The notes beneath the pieces are model-generated. The model saw only the letters and a list, made by a program, of their open reading frames with translations. It searched no databases and was not told where the DNA came from. A stretch of 64,000 bases of DNA. Source: Rhynchopus euleeides. Its lineage: Eukaryota; Euglenozoa; Diplonemea; Diplonemida; Diplonemidae. The stretch lies in contig OY723318.1 in NCBI GenBank assembly GCA_963210315.1, positions 558,001 through 622,000 on the forward strand, written 5' to 3'. A program made the position numbers and the translations under genes. Positions 63,372-64,000 of the stretch are shown here, in pieces (position 1 is the first letter of the stretch; the number at the start of each line of letters is the position of its first letter).

Positions 63372-64000
63372 CAGGGGTGGAGCTTGAAATTTGGGGTTGC
63401 GGGCTGGATCGGGTCAGATCGGGTCAGCCAAATTTTTCTCACTGAATGGGTTCCCCCCCGGTTCGTCTCAGAGATCAGTGCTCGGGCCCAGCCTCCCGCG
63501 AGGGTACCGGAACTGATATGCAGCCACGGACGCGCAAGGACTTGGTTACAAAACAAACACATGCCATAGGGGGGGTCTGGGGGGCGGAGCCCCCAGCCGC
63601 CGGAGGCCACGGTCGTGAACATCTGTGACTTGCGGGCGTACGGATTCTGTGTGAGTTGGCTGCGTCCTCCTGAGGATACTGAGGGCGGTCTGTACTCCAT
63701 TCCCTGATGTAAAGGGCTTGGGTACAAGACAGGCACATGCCACAGGGGGGTCTGGGGGGCGGAGCCCCCCAGCCGCCGGAGGCCACGGTACGGGTTGGGC
63801 GGCATTCATTTGTCCTCTATTGTGACTGTTTGAGGCCTGTGCTCATATCGCTGGGGTCACTTTGCTCACGAAACGCCTCCTGGTCACCTTGAGACCCGAA
63901 GGCGAGGAGCCAACTTTTCCGGTTCCCTGAAAATCTATATATTTTTTTTCTTTTTACCCCTGACCTGATTTTTTGTGAGGGCCTGCAGAAAATCAGGTCA
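63372..64000 (-). mobile_element. Second copy of the outer hAT-like element, cut by the window end
   Basis: Begins CAGGGGTGGAGCTTG and is the reverse complement of 52262-52847, then of about 50132-50184, at about 95% identity or better. It contains two GC-rich hairpin modules (63562-63625 and 63743-63796). Unlike the 50107 copy it lacks the inner hAT-like element and so preserves the empty insertion site at 63957-63964. Confidence 0.9.

Overview
This window looks like nuclear DNA of a unicellular eukaryote. The genes are GC-rich and have GT-AG introns with consistent phases. There are no operons or Shine-Dalgarno sites. The proteins are eukaryotic: a Golgi GDP-mannose transporter, a PX-domain protein, a TPR-DnaJ co-chaperone and a protein built on ubiquitin folds. 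The six-span cyclase-like protein, the Thr/Ala-rich mucin-like protein and the long G/C homopolymers suggest an alveolate-type protist (for example a chromerid), but I hold the lineage only weakly.

Host genes, left to right: a six-span membrane protein with a degenerate class III cyclase domain (738-2492); a GT32-type DXD glycosyltransferase (10940-12220); a tandem ubiquitin-like protein whose C-terminus copies the ribosomal P-stalk tail (17471-18340); a mucin-like type I membrane protein (20312-22222); a DNAJC7-like TPR/J-domain co-chaperone (24328-27870); a Vrg4/GONST-type GDP-mannose transporter with a transposon in its first intron (40101-42988); a secreted CAP/SCP protein with two LamG-like repeats (45725-47800); and a PX-domain protein (59598-62367). 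The glycosyltransferase, the transporter, the CAP protein and the mucin-like protein would all serve or use the secretory pathway.

The rest is largely transposable elements, many with readable boundaries. (1) A 6.4 kb inverted-dimer transposon (3580-10014) has 3.2 kb arms around a 104-bp spacer. It carries two genes: ORF1, with a nuclear localisation signal, and ORF2, a DDE-like candidate transposase. A decayed relative lies at 54945-57646, and a third element with the same CACGGTGG ends at 31936-34622. (2) At least six hAT-like elements have exact 8-bp target duplications. Two of them form a nest at 50107-52847 that also holds a piggyBac-like TTAA element and a foldback; a second copy of the outer element at the window's right edge shows the empty site. 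(3) Elements flanked by TA sit inside poly-C tracts (13902-16596, 34650-37605, 40615-41947). (4) There are several foldback MITEs, a ~200-bp satellite, and a 620-bp tandem repeat punctuated by poly-T.

No tRNA, rRNA or CRISPR array is supported. All homology calls come from reading motifs by eye; no database search was run.
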